Of a stretch of 64,000 bases of DNA, positions 9,295-17,293 are shown piece by piece. Numbering within the stretch: the stretch's first letter is position 1; every line of letters starts with the position of its first letter. A model generated the notes under the pieces. It searched no databases. It had not been told where the DNA came from and saw only the letters and a list, made by a program, of their open reading frames with translations. The DNA is taken from assembly GCF_001514145.1 (NCBI RefSeq), contig NZ_KQ948662.1, forward strand, positions 244,124 to 308,123, read 5' to 3'. This DNA is from Streptomyces canus (GTDB lineage Bacteria > Actinomycetota > Actinomycetes > Streptomycetales > Streptomycetaceae). The position numbers were made by a program, and so were the translations under genes.

Positions 9295-10427
9295 GCCTCC
9301 GCTCGGTCGAGGGTGGAGATGAAGTCGATGGGCCGGGGCGTGGTGCCGTCCAGCGCGAGGTCGGCGGCGATGTCGCCGAAGGCGGGCGAGAGTTTGAAGC
9401 CGTGTCCGGAGAACCCGGCGAGCAGGACGACGTTCTCCGCTCCCGGCAGCGGCCCGACCAGAGGACGGCTGCTCTCGGTGTAGCCCTCCATGTAGACGGA
9501 GAGCCGGGTCGGATCGGGGTTCAGGTCAGGCATGTGACGCCCGATCAGCTCGGTGAAGATCTCCAGCTCCTCCGGGGCCACCTCTCGGTCGAGCCGGTTC
9601 GGGTCGCCGGCCGGGCGGTGCAGGGCGCGGGAGAGACCGAGCTTGACGGAGACGCCGTCCGGGGAGGGCAGGCCGTAGAAGTGGGTGGGCGCCGTCCGGA
9701 TGAAGGCGGGGCGCTCTTCGCCGAACCAGGCGTCGGTGGTGGGTACGTACCAGGCGCTGATGAGGCGGCGGATGTCCACCTCCCAAGGCAGGTCCGGCAG
9801 CAGGTCGTTCACCCATGGGCCGACGGTGACGACGGCGGTGTCGAAGTGCTCGCTGCCTGCGTCGGTGCGGATCTCGACGCCATCCGCGACGGGCACGATC
9901 TCGCGGACCGTGGTGTAGCGGTGGATGCGGGCGCCGAGCTCCTCGGCGCGGCGGGCGGCGGTCTGGATCGTCAGCTCGGGCCGGATGAAGCCGGCGCGGC
10001 GGTCGAGCACGGCCGCGTCGCCGTCCTCGATCCGGAACTGCGGGAAGCGCTTGGCGAGCAGCTCGGCGTCGAGGACCTCGTGGTCGAGGCCGTGCTCGGC
10101 GATCGACTCGAGCACCGTGGCCATCTGGTGGTGATCGGTCGGCCCCATGAGCAGGCAGCCGGTCAGGCGGCGCAGCTCGCGGCCGGTCTCCTGCTGAAGC
10201 TGCTCCCACAGGGCGTCGGCGTGCCGGAGCAGCGGCACGTACCGGGAGTCCTCGAAGTGGGCGCTGCGGAAGATCCGGGTCTCGCCGCCGGCCGCGCTGC
10301 GGTCGTGGCCCGGGGCGAAGCGGTCGTAGCCGACCACCTCGGCGCCACGGGCGGCCAGGCGCCAGGCGGCCTGGCTGCCCATCGTTCCGACGCCGACGAC
10401 GGCGACGCGCTTCCTGGCAGCTGACAC
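9291..10427 (-). CDS. FAD-dependent amine/amino-acid oxidase, sarcosine oxidase (SoxA/MSOX) type
   Basis: A 378 aa flavoprotein of the DAO family, closest in layout to monomeric sarcosine oxidase/N-methyltryptophan oxidase. The Rossmann motif VVGVGTMGSQAAWRLA is at residues 9-24, followed by HDRSAAGGETRIFR (FAD contact), and the C-terminal LAGFSGHGFKLSPAFG matches the family's covalent-FAD end region, though the usual Cys before KM is replaced (GHGFKLS), so covalent flavin looks unlikely. I use GTG at 10427 with AAAGGAAAG just upstream rather than the longer open frame. It is the first gene of the catabolic operon. Confidence 0.88.
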   Translation of the reverse strand: MSAARKRVAVVGVGTMGSQAAWRLAARGAEVVGYDRFAPGHDRSAAGGETRIFRSAHFEDSRYVPLLRHADALWEQLQQETGRELRRLTGCLLMGPTDHHQMATVLESIAEHGLDHEVLDAELLAKRFPQFRIEDGDAAVLDRRAGFIRPELTIQTAARRAEELGARIHRYTTVREIVPVADGVEIRTDAGSEHFDTAVVTVGPWVNDLLPDLPWEVDIRRLISAWYVPTTDAWFGEERPAFIRTAPTHFYGLPSPDGVSVKLGLSRALHRPAGDPNRLDREVAPEELEIFTELIGRHMPDLNPDPTRLSVYMEGYTESSRPLVGPLPGAENVVLLAGFSGHGFKLSPAFGDIAADLALDGTTPRPIDFISTLDRAEA

Positions 10428-10590
10428 AGGGCTTTCCTTTCGTATCGCCGCGGCGCATGCTGAGCCCCCGGCGTGAGGCTGATCGATTCGAGGCGGTTTG
10501 GACGGGTCCGGGCCCTCGGCGGGACCACAGCTCGCAATCGTCCGTATCTCGTAGGTCCGGCTCACTTCCGCGGGATCCCTCCCGAAGCCG

Positions 10591-10619
10591 TGCCACATTG
10601 TGGAATGCTGTGCTAGAAT
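10591..10619 (+). promoter_or_regulatory. Promoter with inverted repeat, upstream of first IclR gene
   Basis: CCACATTGTGG (10593-10603) is a perfect 5-1-5 inverted repeat. TGCCAC (10591-10596) and TAGAAT (10614-10619) are 17 bp apart and could be -35 and -10 boxes, so the repeat fills the promoter spacer. The same arrangement recurs at 11698-11726. It sits between the divergent oxidase and IclR genes, a natural IclR operator position. Confidence 0.6.
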
Positions 10620-10700
10620 CTGGCACGAGAATGGCAGCGGTAAAGAGGGGAGTCAAGAGGTGCCCGCAAAGAGTTCCGAGGATTAACGGGGGGAAACCGG

Positions 10701-11453
10701 ATGGAAATGAAGAGCGTCACCAGATCGCTGCGCATCTTGGAGGCGGTCGCCCAGCATCAGCCAGTGACCGTTGGCGAGCTGACCAAGATCTTCGGCCTGC
10801 CGAAGTCGACCGTGCAGCGCACCCTGGTCACGCTGGCGGAGGCCGGCTGGCTACGGGCCAGCCGGAAGGACACCACGCGCTGGGAGGTCGGCGCCCGCGT
10901 GCTGGCCGTACGGCCCGCCGCCCTACAGGGGTCCAGCCTGTTCGCCGCCGCCCGCGACCCCATGGTGCAGCTGCGGGACAAGGTCAACGAGACCATCCAC
11001 CTGTCGGTGCCGGACGCACTCCAGTGCATGGTCGTGGTGGACCGCGTCGACTGCGACCACCCCGTACGAACCTTCCACGCCATCGGCGACACCTCACCCC
11101 TGCACGCCACCGCCACCGGGCGCGCGGTCCTCGCCCACCTGCCGAAGCAGGACATCGAGGAGCTCATCAGGCAGGGTCTGGAGCGCTACAGCGAGACGAC
11201 ACCCGCAGACCCCGAGGAGCTGCGCGCCGAGCTGCGGCGGATCCGCACCGACGGCTACGCGGTCAACCGCAACCAGTGGCGGCCGGGCGTCTGCGCCATC
11301 GCCGCACCCATCCTCGACGAGGACGGCACGCCGCTGGCCACCGTGGCCATCTCCATGCCCGATTCGCGGTACGACGCCGACGAGCTGCCCGAGTGGGGCC
11401 GCCTGGTCGCCGACACGGCTGCGGAGATCACGGGGCGCCGCTTGGGCACCTGA
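10701..11453 (+). CDS. IclR-family transcriptional regulator (copy 1)
   Basis: A 250 aa IclR regulator. The N-terminal winged helix (LRILEAVAQHQPVTVGELTKI, then PKSTVQRTLVTL as recognition helix) is followed by an effector domain with HATATGRAVLAHLP and the C-terminal RPGVCAIAAPI strand. It starts at MEMKS; the Met at residue 3 aligns with the start of the second copy and may be the true start. It is divergent from the amine operon and probably controls it and itself. The recognition helix is identical to that of copy 2. Confidence 0.93.
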   Translation: MEMKSVTRSLRILEAVAQHQPVTVGELTKIFGLPKSTVQRTLVTLAEAGWLRASRKDTTRWEVGARVLAVRPAALQGSSLFAAARDPMVQLRDKVNETIHLSVPDALQCMVVVDRVDCDHPVRTFHAIGDTSPLHATATGRAVLAHLPKQDIEELIRQGLERYSETTPADPEELRAELRRIRTDGYAVNRNQWRPGVCAIAAPILDEDGTPLATVAISMPDSRYDADELPEWGRLVADTAAEITGRRLGT

Positions 11454-11487
11454 GCGTGTCGCGGCGGCCGACTTCGGCCCCGCATCA

Positions 11488-11525
11488 CCGAGGGTCGACT
11501 CCCCCATACGGGAGCCGACCCTCGG
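11488..11525 (+). terminator. Hairpin terminator after IclR copy 1
   Basis: CCGAGGGTCG pairs with the distal CGACCCTCGG, extended inward by CTCC/GGAG around a short CCATAC loop. It lies 35 bp after the stop codon and no long T run follows, as usual in Streptomyces. Confidence 0.65.
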
Positions 11526-11697
11526 TTCGCTTCACGGCAGGACCGGCCTTGCGCCCGGCCTGGGGAGAGTGCCGGGCACAGGGCGGCCACATCACGCGGC
11601 GGCGCGGTACGGCGCGTTCAGGGCAGCGCCAGGCGCCGCGGAGCACCGGAACAGCACAGTCCTGACTTCGGTCCGACCACCGGAGACCACCATCACG

Positions 11698-11726
11698 TGC
11701 CACATTGTGGAACGCCATGCTACATT
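11698..11726 (+). promoter_or_regulatory. Promoter with inverted repeat, upstream of second IclR gene
   Basis: TGCCACATTGTGGAACGC repeats the site at 10591 almost exactly. TGCCAC (11698) and TACATT (11721) are again 17 bp apart. Duplication of operator, promoter and gene together indicates a tandem gene duplication. Confidence 0.6.
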
Positions 11727-11809
11727 ACGGCATGATCATGCCTGTGGCTCCGGAAGCGAGTCAAGAGGACAGCGCGACAAATCCGCAGAACTGAGGGGCC
11801 GGGATTCAA

Positions 11810-12553
11810 ATGAAGAGCCTGACCAGGTCGCTGCGCATCCTGGAGGCCGTGGCGCAGCACCAGCCGGTGACCGTGGGAGAGCTGACGAAGATCTTCGGGC
11901 TGCCCAAGTCGACCGTGCAGCGCACCCTGGTGACGCTCAACGAGGCGGGCTGGCTACGGGCGAATCGCAGGGACACCACGCGCTGGGAGGTCGGCGCCCG
12001 GGTACTGGCCGTACGACCCGCCGCCCTACAGGGGTCCAGCCTGTTCGCCGCCGCCCGCGAGCCCATGTTCCGGCTCCGCGACACCCTGAACGAGACCATC
12101 CACCTGACGGTGCCGGACGCCCTGCACGGCGTCGTCGTGGTGGACCGCGTCGACTGCGACCACACCGTACGAACCTTCCACGCCATCGGCGACATCTCCC
12201 CCCTGCACGCCACCGCCACCGGACACGCCGTCCTCGCCCATCTGCCGAAGTCCGAGGTCGACGAGCTCACGGCGGGCGCACTCGAGGGTTTCGGCCAGGA
12301 GACCATCACCGACCCGGCGGAGCTGCGTGCCGAGCTCCGCCGCGTCAGAGACCGCGGATACGCCGTCAACCACAACCAGTACCGCCCGGGTGTCTGCGCC
12401 ATCGCGGCACCCGTCCTGGATGAGGACGGCACGCCGCTGGCCAGCGTGGCCGTCTCCATGCCCGACTCACGCTTCGACCCCGGCCGGCTCGCCGAGCTGG
12501 GGCGGCTGGTGACCGACACCGCGGCGGACATCACCGCCCGCCACCTGGGCTGA
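11810..12553 (+). CDS. IclR-family transcriptional regulator (copy 2)
   Basis: A 247 aa paralogue of the gene at 10701. The DNA-binding halves differ at only a few positions and the recognition helix PKSTVQRTLVTL is identical, while the effector-domain end differs more (for example SEVDELTAGALEG against QDIEELIRQGLER). This suggests both bind the same operators but respond to different or differently strong ligands. GGCCGGGATTCAA precedes the ATG; the ribosome site is weak. Confidence 0.93.
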   Translation: MKSLTRSLRILEAVAQHQPVTVGELTKIFGLPKSTVQRTLVTLNEAGWLRANRRDTTRWEVGARVLAVRPAALQGSSLFAAAREPMFRLRDTLNETIHLTVPDALHGVVVVDRVDCDHTVRTFHAIGDISPLHATATGHAVLAHLPKSEVDELTAGALEGFGQETITDPAELRAELRRVRDRGYAVNHNQYRPGVCAIAAPVLDEDGTPLASVAVSMPDSRFDPGRLAELGRLVTDTAADITARHLG

Positions 12554-12589
12554 GAGCAGCGGCCGGCCGAACGCCGGCGCAGCGCTCTC
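12552..12589 (+). terminator. Hairpin overlapping the stop of IclR copy 2
   Basis: GAGAGC (12552) pairs with GCTCTC (12584) and inside it GCCGGC pairs with GCCGGC, giving an imperfect GC-rich hairpin that begins in the TGA codon. Confidence 0.45.
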
Positions 12590-12989
12590 TCCTCCCAGAG
12601 AGCGCAGACGTGCCGGGCAGCGCCGGCCTCCTCGCGGCGTACGGCGCCCTGGGCGCATGTGGCGAGCCTTCCAGTGCGCCATTCCGCTCCTCACGGGCGG
12701 CGACGAACTGTTCGGGTAATCAGCCGCCCCCACCAGGCTGAGCAGAGGGCCGCACGTCGTGGCTTACTTGTCAGCCGCGTCCGCCGCCCCGGCCGTGCAG
12801 CAGTCCACCGGACCAGCGGCCGACCCTTGCGCCATGCGACGCATGCGCAGCCTGCCTGTGCATGGTGAGGGACCTGCGCCCGCCGCCAGGTGGAGGAAAA
12901 GCCGCCGCCCCGTGCCCGGTGGCGTGGAAACCGGGCACGGGGCAGCCCGTCGCGGTGCGCGAAGCGGGGTAGTCAGGGCATGACCACCG
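12590..12989. other. Intergenic stretch without recognised gene
   Basis: Convergent gap between the second IclR gene and the semialdehyde dehydrogenase. Several short open frames cross it but none has coding character or a recognisable product. The only clear element is the hairpin at 12905-12939. Confidence 0.6.
12905..12939 (-). terminator. Strong hairpin, terminator of the gab-like operon
   Basis: CCCCGTGCCCGGT pairs perfectly over 13 bp with ACCGGGCACGGGG around a nine-base loop. It lies 51 bp beyond the stop of the semialdehyde dehydrogenase gene and can serve both convergent units. Confidence 0.75.
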
Positions 12990-14429
12990 TCATCGCACAG
13001 GCACCGCGAGGTACTGGTACTCGAGGAACTCGTCGATCCCCACCCGGCCGCCCTCACGGCCAAGCCCGGACTGCTTGACCCCGCCGAAGGGCGCGGCCGG
13101 GTTGGAGACGAGACCGGTGTTGAGGCCGACCATGCCCACTTCGAGGCGTTCACTGACGCGCAGGGCGCGGTCGAGGCCCTCCGTGAAGACGTAGCCGACC
13201 AGCCCCCAGGGGGTGTCGTTGGCGCGGCGCACGACCTCGTCCTCGTCGTCGAAGGTGAGGATCGCGGCGACGGGACCGAAGATCTCCGTGTCCATCAGGC
13301 GGCTTTCGGGGTCGACTCCCGCGAGCACGGTCGGCGGATAGAAGCAGCCCGGCCCTTCCGGCGTACGGCCGCCGACGAGCACCTCGGCGCCGCGCTCCAC
13401 CGCGTCGGCGACCAGTTCCTCGACCTTGGCGCGACCAGTCCTGTCGATCAGCGGGCCGACATCGACACCGTCCCGGGTGCCGGGGCCGACCACGAGGGCG
13501 CCCATACGCTCGGCCAGGCGCCGCCCGAACTCGGCGGCCACCGAGCTGTGGACGAAGAAGCGGTTGGCGGCGGTGCACGCCTCGCCCATGTTGCGCATCT
13601 TGGCGAGCATGGCGCCGTCGACGGCCACGTCGAGGTTGGCGTCGTCGAAGACGATGAACGGCGCGTTGCCGCCCAGCTCCATCGAGGTCCGTACGACCGC
13701 GTCCGCGCTCTGAGCCAGGAGAATCCGTCCGACCTGCGTGGAGCCGGTGAAGGACAGTTTGCGAATCCGCCCGCCGCGCAGGAGCGGTTCGCACACCTCC
13801 CCCGCACGGGAGGTGGTGACGACGTTCAATACGCCGTCGGGCAGCCCGGCCTCCTTGAGGATCGCGGCGAGGGCCAGGCTGGAGAGCGGGGTCTGCGGAG
13901 CCGGCTTGAGGATCATCGTGCAGCCCGCCGCGATGGCGGGACCTATCTTGCGGGTGCCCATCGCCAGCGGGAAGTTCCACGGGGTGATGAGGAGACAGGG
14001 GCCGACCGGGCGGCGGGAGAGCAGCATGCGGTTGCGGCCGTCGGGCAGGATGCCTGCGCCGCCGTCGATCCGTACGGCCTCCTCGGAGAACCAGCGGAAG
14101 AACTCCGCCGCGTACGCGACCTCGCCCCTCGCCTCGGCGAGCGGCTTGCCCATCTCGGCCGTCATGAGGTGGGCAAGCTCGTCGACGCGGTCGAGGATGA
14201 TCTCGTAGGCGCGGCGCAGGATCTCGCTGCGTGCCCGCGGCGCGGTACGGGCCCATTCCTGCTGCGCCTGGACGGCCGCGTCCTCGGCGAGCCGGGCGTC
14301 CTTGGCGCCGGCGTCGGCGACGTGGCAGAGGATGTCGCCGCTGGCGGGGTCGTCGACGGGCATGGTGGCGCCGTCCGCGGCGTCCACCCAGGCCCCGCCG
14401 ATGAACAACTGCGTGGGTGTGTCGGTCAT
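12990..14429 (-). CDS. gabD: NAD(P)-dependent succinate-semialdehyde dehydrogenase
   Basis: A 479 aa aldehyde dehydrogenase of the GabD group, oxidising succinate semialdehyde to succinate. Motifs: TPWNFPLAMGTRKIGPA (cofactor site), SMELGGNAPFIVF (general-base Glu) and NMGEACTAANRF with the catalytic Cys, the last matching succinate-semialdehyde dehydrogenases closely. C-terminal APFGGVKQSGLGREGG is also GabD-like. The start ATG overlaps the stop of the FAD/Fe-S dehydrogenase gene as ATGA. Together with the aminotransferase two genes upstream it would complete the GABA shunt. Confidence 0.9.
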   Translation of the reverse strand: MTDTPTQLFIGGAWVDAADGATMPVDDPASGDILCHVADAGAKDARLAEDAAVQAQQEWARTAPRARSEILRRAYEIILDRVDELAHLMTAEMGKPLAEARGEVAYAAEFFRWFSEEAVRIDGGAGILPDGRNRMLLSRRPVGPCLLITPWNFPLAMGTRKIGPAIAAGCTMILKPAPQTPLSSLALAAILKEAGLPDGVLNVVTTSRAGEVCEPLLRGGRIRKLSFTGSTQVGRILLAQSADAVVRTSMELGGNAPFIVFDDANLDVAVDGAMLAKMRNMGEACTAANRFFVHSSVAAEFGRRLAERMGALVVGPGTRDGVDVGPLIDRTGRAKVEELVADAVERGAEVLVGGRTPEGPGCFYPPTVLAGVDPESRLMDTEIFGPVAAILTFDDEDEVVRRANDTPWGLVGYVFTEGLDRALRVSERLEVGMVGLNTGLVSNPAAPFGGVKQSGLGREGGRVGIDEFLEYQYLAVPVR

Positions 14430-17293
14430 GACGTCTCTCCTGGTTGATCGGCGGCGGGGTCGAGCAGTTCGGCGAGGTGCAGGGCTCGGATGTCCCGGTC
14501 ACCGGCGAGATGGTCGATCTGGGTGGCGCAGCTGAAGCCGTCGGCCACGACGACGGCCGGTGCAGCCTGGTCGATGGCGTCGAGGCGGGGCTTCAGTGCC
14601 AGGTCGGCGACGGCCATCGAGGTGTCGTAGTGCTGCTCCTCGAAGCCGAAGTTCCCGGCGAGTCCGCAGCAGCCCTCGGCCTCGTCGACGTTGCCCACGC
14701 CGAGCCGGCGCAGCAGGTCGGCGGGGCGCCGACCCTTGAAGGTTGCGTACTCGTGGCAGTGGGTCTGCAGGACGACGCTCGTAGGCACGGCGGGCGGGGT
14801 CCAGTCGGGGTCGGCGAGGTCGGTCAGGGCGCCGGTGAAGGTGTGGACCCGGTCCGCGACGCGCTGGGCGGCGTCGGTGCCGAGGAGTTCGGGCACGTCC
14901 CGCTTGAGGGCGGCGGCACAGCTGGGCTCGGCCACGATGATCGGCCGCCCATCGCCGTTGTCGAGGTGGGCGACCGTACGGGTCATGATGCGGCGCGCGA
15001 CCGACAGCTGGCCGGTGCTCACCCAGGTCAGACCGCAGCACAGGCCGTCTTCGGTCGTGCAGGGGATCCCGGCGTCGACGAGTACCCGGCTCGCGGCTCC
15101 CGCGACCTCGGGACGGAAGGCGCGGGTGAAGCTGTCGACGAACAGCAGGGCCTTCGCCGGTTCTCCGTTCAACGCCTGGCGCAGGACCTTGCGGAAGGTG
15201 CGCCGGGAGGCGAAGGCCGGGATCCTGCGCTTCGTGGTGACGCCCCCGAGGCGGGCGAGCAGGGTGCCGACCGGTCCGCGCAGGAGGGCGTTGATCGGCC
15301 GGGCTGCCCATCCGGCGAGCGAGGAGGTCAGGGGAAGCCAGCCCAGCGAGTAGTGCGAACGGGGTCGCACGCGGCCCTTGTAGTGCTGGTGCAGGAACTC
15401 CGCCTTGTACGTGGCCATGTCGACGCCGACCGGGCAGTCGCTGGAACACGCCTTGCAGGACAGGCACAGGTCGAGGGCGTCGCGGACCTCCGTCGAGCGC
15501 CAGCCGTCCTGGACCGTCTCACCGCGCACCATCTCCTGGAGCAGGCGCGCCCGGCCCCGCGTGGAGTCGTTCTCCTCCCCCGTGGCCCGGTAGCTCGGAC
15601 ACATCACACCGCCCGCGTCGCTGCGGCACCGGCCGACGCCGACGCAGCGGCGGGCCGCGCCCGCGAAGCCGTCCTCGTCGTGCGGGAAGGTGAACTCCGT
15701 GGCCAGGGGCTGGATCTGGTGCAGCGCGAGATCGGCGTCGAGCGGAGCGGGAGCCACGATGACGCCGGGGTTCAGCAGCCCCTCGGGGTCAAAGACCTGT
15801 TTGAAGGCGGCGAACGCCCGGATCATCCGGTGGCTGTACATGACCTCCAGCAGCTCACCGCGGGCCCGTCCGTCCCCGTGCTCGCCGGACAGCGTGCCGC
15901 CGTGCGCGACGACCAGGGCGGCCGCCTCGTGCAGGAAGCGGCGGGCGGCGGTGCGCCCCTCGTCCGTGGCGAGGTCGAAGTCGATGCGCACGTGGACGCA
16001 GCCCGCGCCGAAGTGCCCGTACATCACGCCCGTCAGCCCGTGGTCGGCCAGCAGCTTGCGGAAGACCCGCAGATAGCCGGCGAGGTTCTCCGGTGCGACC
16101 GCCGAGTCCTCCCAGCCCGGCCACGACTCCCCGCCGTCGACGAGACGTGCGGCCAGGCCGGCCCCGTCCTCGCGGACCCGCCACAGGGAGCGCCGCTCTG
16201 CCGCGCTCTCCACAACCCGCCCGCCGGTCATCCGACCCTGTGCCTTGAGCACGTCGAGGAGCTCGGCCGCGCGCGTGTTGACCGTGGCCTGGTCGTCGCC
16301 GTCGAGCTCGACGTACAGCCAGGCGCGCCCCTCGGGCAGTCCGGTGACGGCGTCGGGACCACGCCGTGCCCGCATGGTGGCGACGATCGCCTCGTCCATG
16401 CCCTCGACGGCGGTCGGATTCCACCGCAGGATCTCCGGCACATCCTCGGCCGCGTCGACGACGTCGTCGTAGCCGAGGGTGAGCAGCGCCGAAGCCGGGG
16501 CGGTCGCCACCAGGCGGACCGTCGCGGCGGTGACGACCGCACAGGAGCCCTCGGTGCCGACCAACGCGCGGGCCATGTCGAAGCCGCCCTCGGGCAGCAG
16601 GTGGTGCAGCTGGTAGCCGGAGACCTGACGGGGGATCTGGCCCAGCTCGGTCCTGATCGGCCCCAGGTTTTCGCCGATCAGGCGTCGTACGTCCGCTTCG
16701 AGGCGGGTGACGTGGTCGGTGTCGCGTGGGTCGGTCGGGTGCAGGCCGGTACGGTCTGCGACGGCCCGCACACCGTCGGCCGTCACGATCTCCAGCGCCT
16801 CGATGTGGCTGCTGGTCCGCCCGTGCCGCACGGACCGGTTGCCACACGCGTCGTTGCCGATCATCCCGCCGATGGTGCAGCGGCTGTGCGAGGACGGGTC
16901 GGGGCCGAAGGAGAGCCCGTGCAGGGCGGTCGCGCTCTGCAGCGCGTCGAGGACGACTCCGGCCTCGACACGCGCGGTCCCGCCGGCCGGGTCGATGTCC
17001 AGGATCCGGTTCATGTACCGGGAGAAGTCCAGGACGACGCCCGGCCCGACCGCGTTGCCGGCCATGCTGGTGCCGCCGCCGCGGGCGGTGATGGGGACGC
17101 CCGTCTCCTTGCAGGCCCGCAGCACCGCGACCACGTCGTCGGCGCTGCGGGGGAAGGCCACGGCCTGCGGGGGGACGCGGTAGTTGGAGGCGTCGTAGGC
17201 GTACGGGCCGAGGGCGCCCGGACCGGATTCCACCCGCAGACCGGGAGCCGTCTCGGTGAGGCGGGCGGTCAGCCGCGCCACGCTGTCGCTCAT
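14426..17293 (-). CDS. FAD-binding and Fe-S-binding 2-hydroxyacid dehydrogenase (GlcD/YdiJ type fusion)
   Basis: A 955 aa fusion of a VAO-type FAD dehydrogenase and a ferredoxin/CCG electron-transfer module. The FAD domain (about 40-270) has TARGGGTSMAGNAVGPG and GGMIGNDACGNRS; the FAD-oxidase C domain carries GHFGAGCVHVRIDF and SGEHGDG. Cysteine clusters follow: CVGVGRC...CPSY and CLSCKACSSDCPVG, then two CCG motifs (GLCCGLTW, GCCGLAGNFG). This is the architecture of YdiJ-type D-2-hydroxyglutarate and D-lactate dehydrogenases feeding the respiratory chain. The frame runs open far upstream; I start at ATG 17293, which overlaps the aminotransferase stop. Substrate is inferred only to be a D-2-hydroxyacid. 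Confidence 0.9.
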   Translation of the reverse strand: MSDSVARLTARLTETAPGLRVESGPGALGPYAYDASNYRVPPQAVAFPRSADDVVAVLRACKETGVPITARGGGTSMAGNAVGPGVVLDFSRYMNRILDIDPAGGTARVEAGVVLDALQSATALHGLSFGPDPSSHSRCTIGGMIGNDACGNRSVRHGRTSSHIEALEIVTADGVRAVADRTGLHPTDPRDTDHVTRLEADVRRLIGENLGPIRTELGQIPRQVSGYQLHHLLPEGGFDMARALVGTEGSCAVVTAATVRLVATAPASALLTLGYDDVVDAAEDVPEILRWNPTAVEGMDEAIVATMRARRGPDAVTGLPEGRAWLYVELDGDDQATVNTRAAELLDVLKAQGRMTGGRVVESAAERRSLWRVREDGAGLAARLVDGGESWPGWEDSAVAPENLAGYLRVFRKLLADHGLTGVMYGHFGAGCVHVRIDFDLATDEGRTAARRFLHEAAALVVAHGGTLSGEHGDGRARGELLEVMYSHRMIRAFAAFKQVFDPEGLLNPGVIVAPAPLDADLALHQIQPLATEFTFPHDEDGFAGAARRCVGVGRCRSDAGGVMCPSYRATGEENDSTRGRARLLQEMVRGETVQDGWRSTEVRDALDLCLSCKACSSDCPVGVDMATYKAEFLHQHYKGRVRPRSHYSLGWLPLTSSLAGWAARPINALLRGPVGTLLARLGGVTTKRRIPAFASRRTFRKVLRQALNGEPAKALLFVDSFTRAFRPEVAGAASRVLVDAGIPCTTEDGLCCGLTWVSTGQLSVARRIMTRTVAHLDNGDGRPIIVAEPSCAAALKRDVPELLGTDAAQRVADRVHTFTGALTDLADPDWTPPAVPTSVVLQTHCHEYATFKGRRPADLLRRLGVGNVDEAEGCCGLAGNFGFEEQHYDTSMAVADLALKPRLDAIDQAAPAVVVADGFSCATQIDHLAGDRDIRALHLAELLDPAADQPGETS

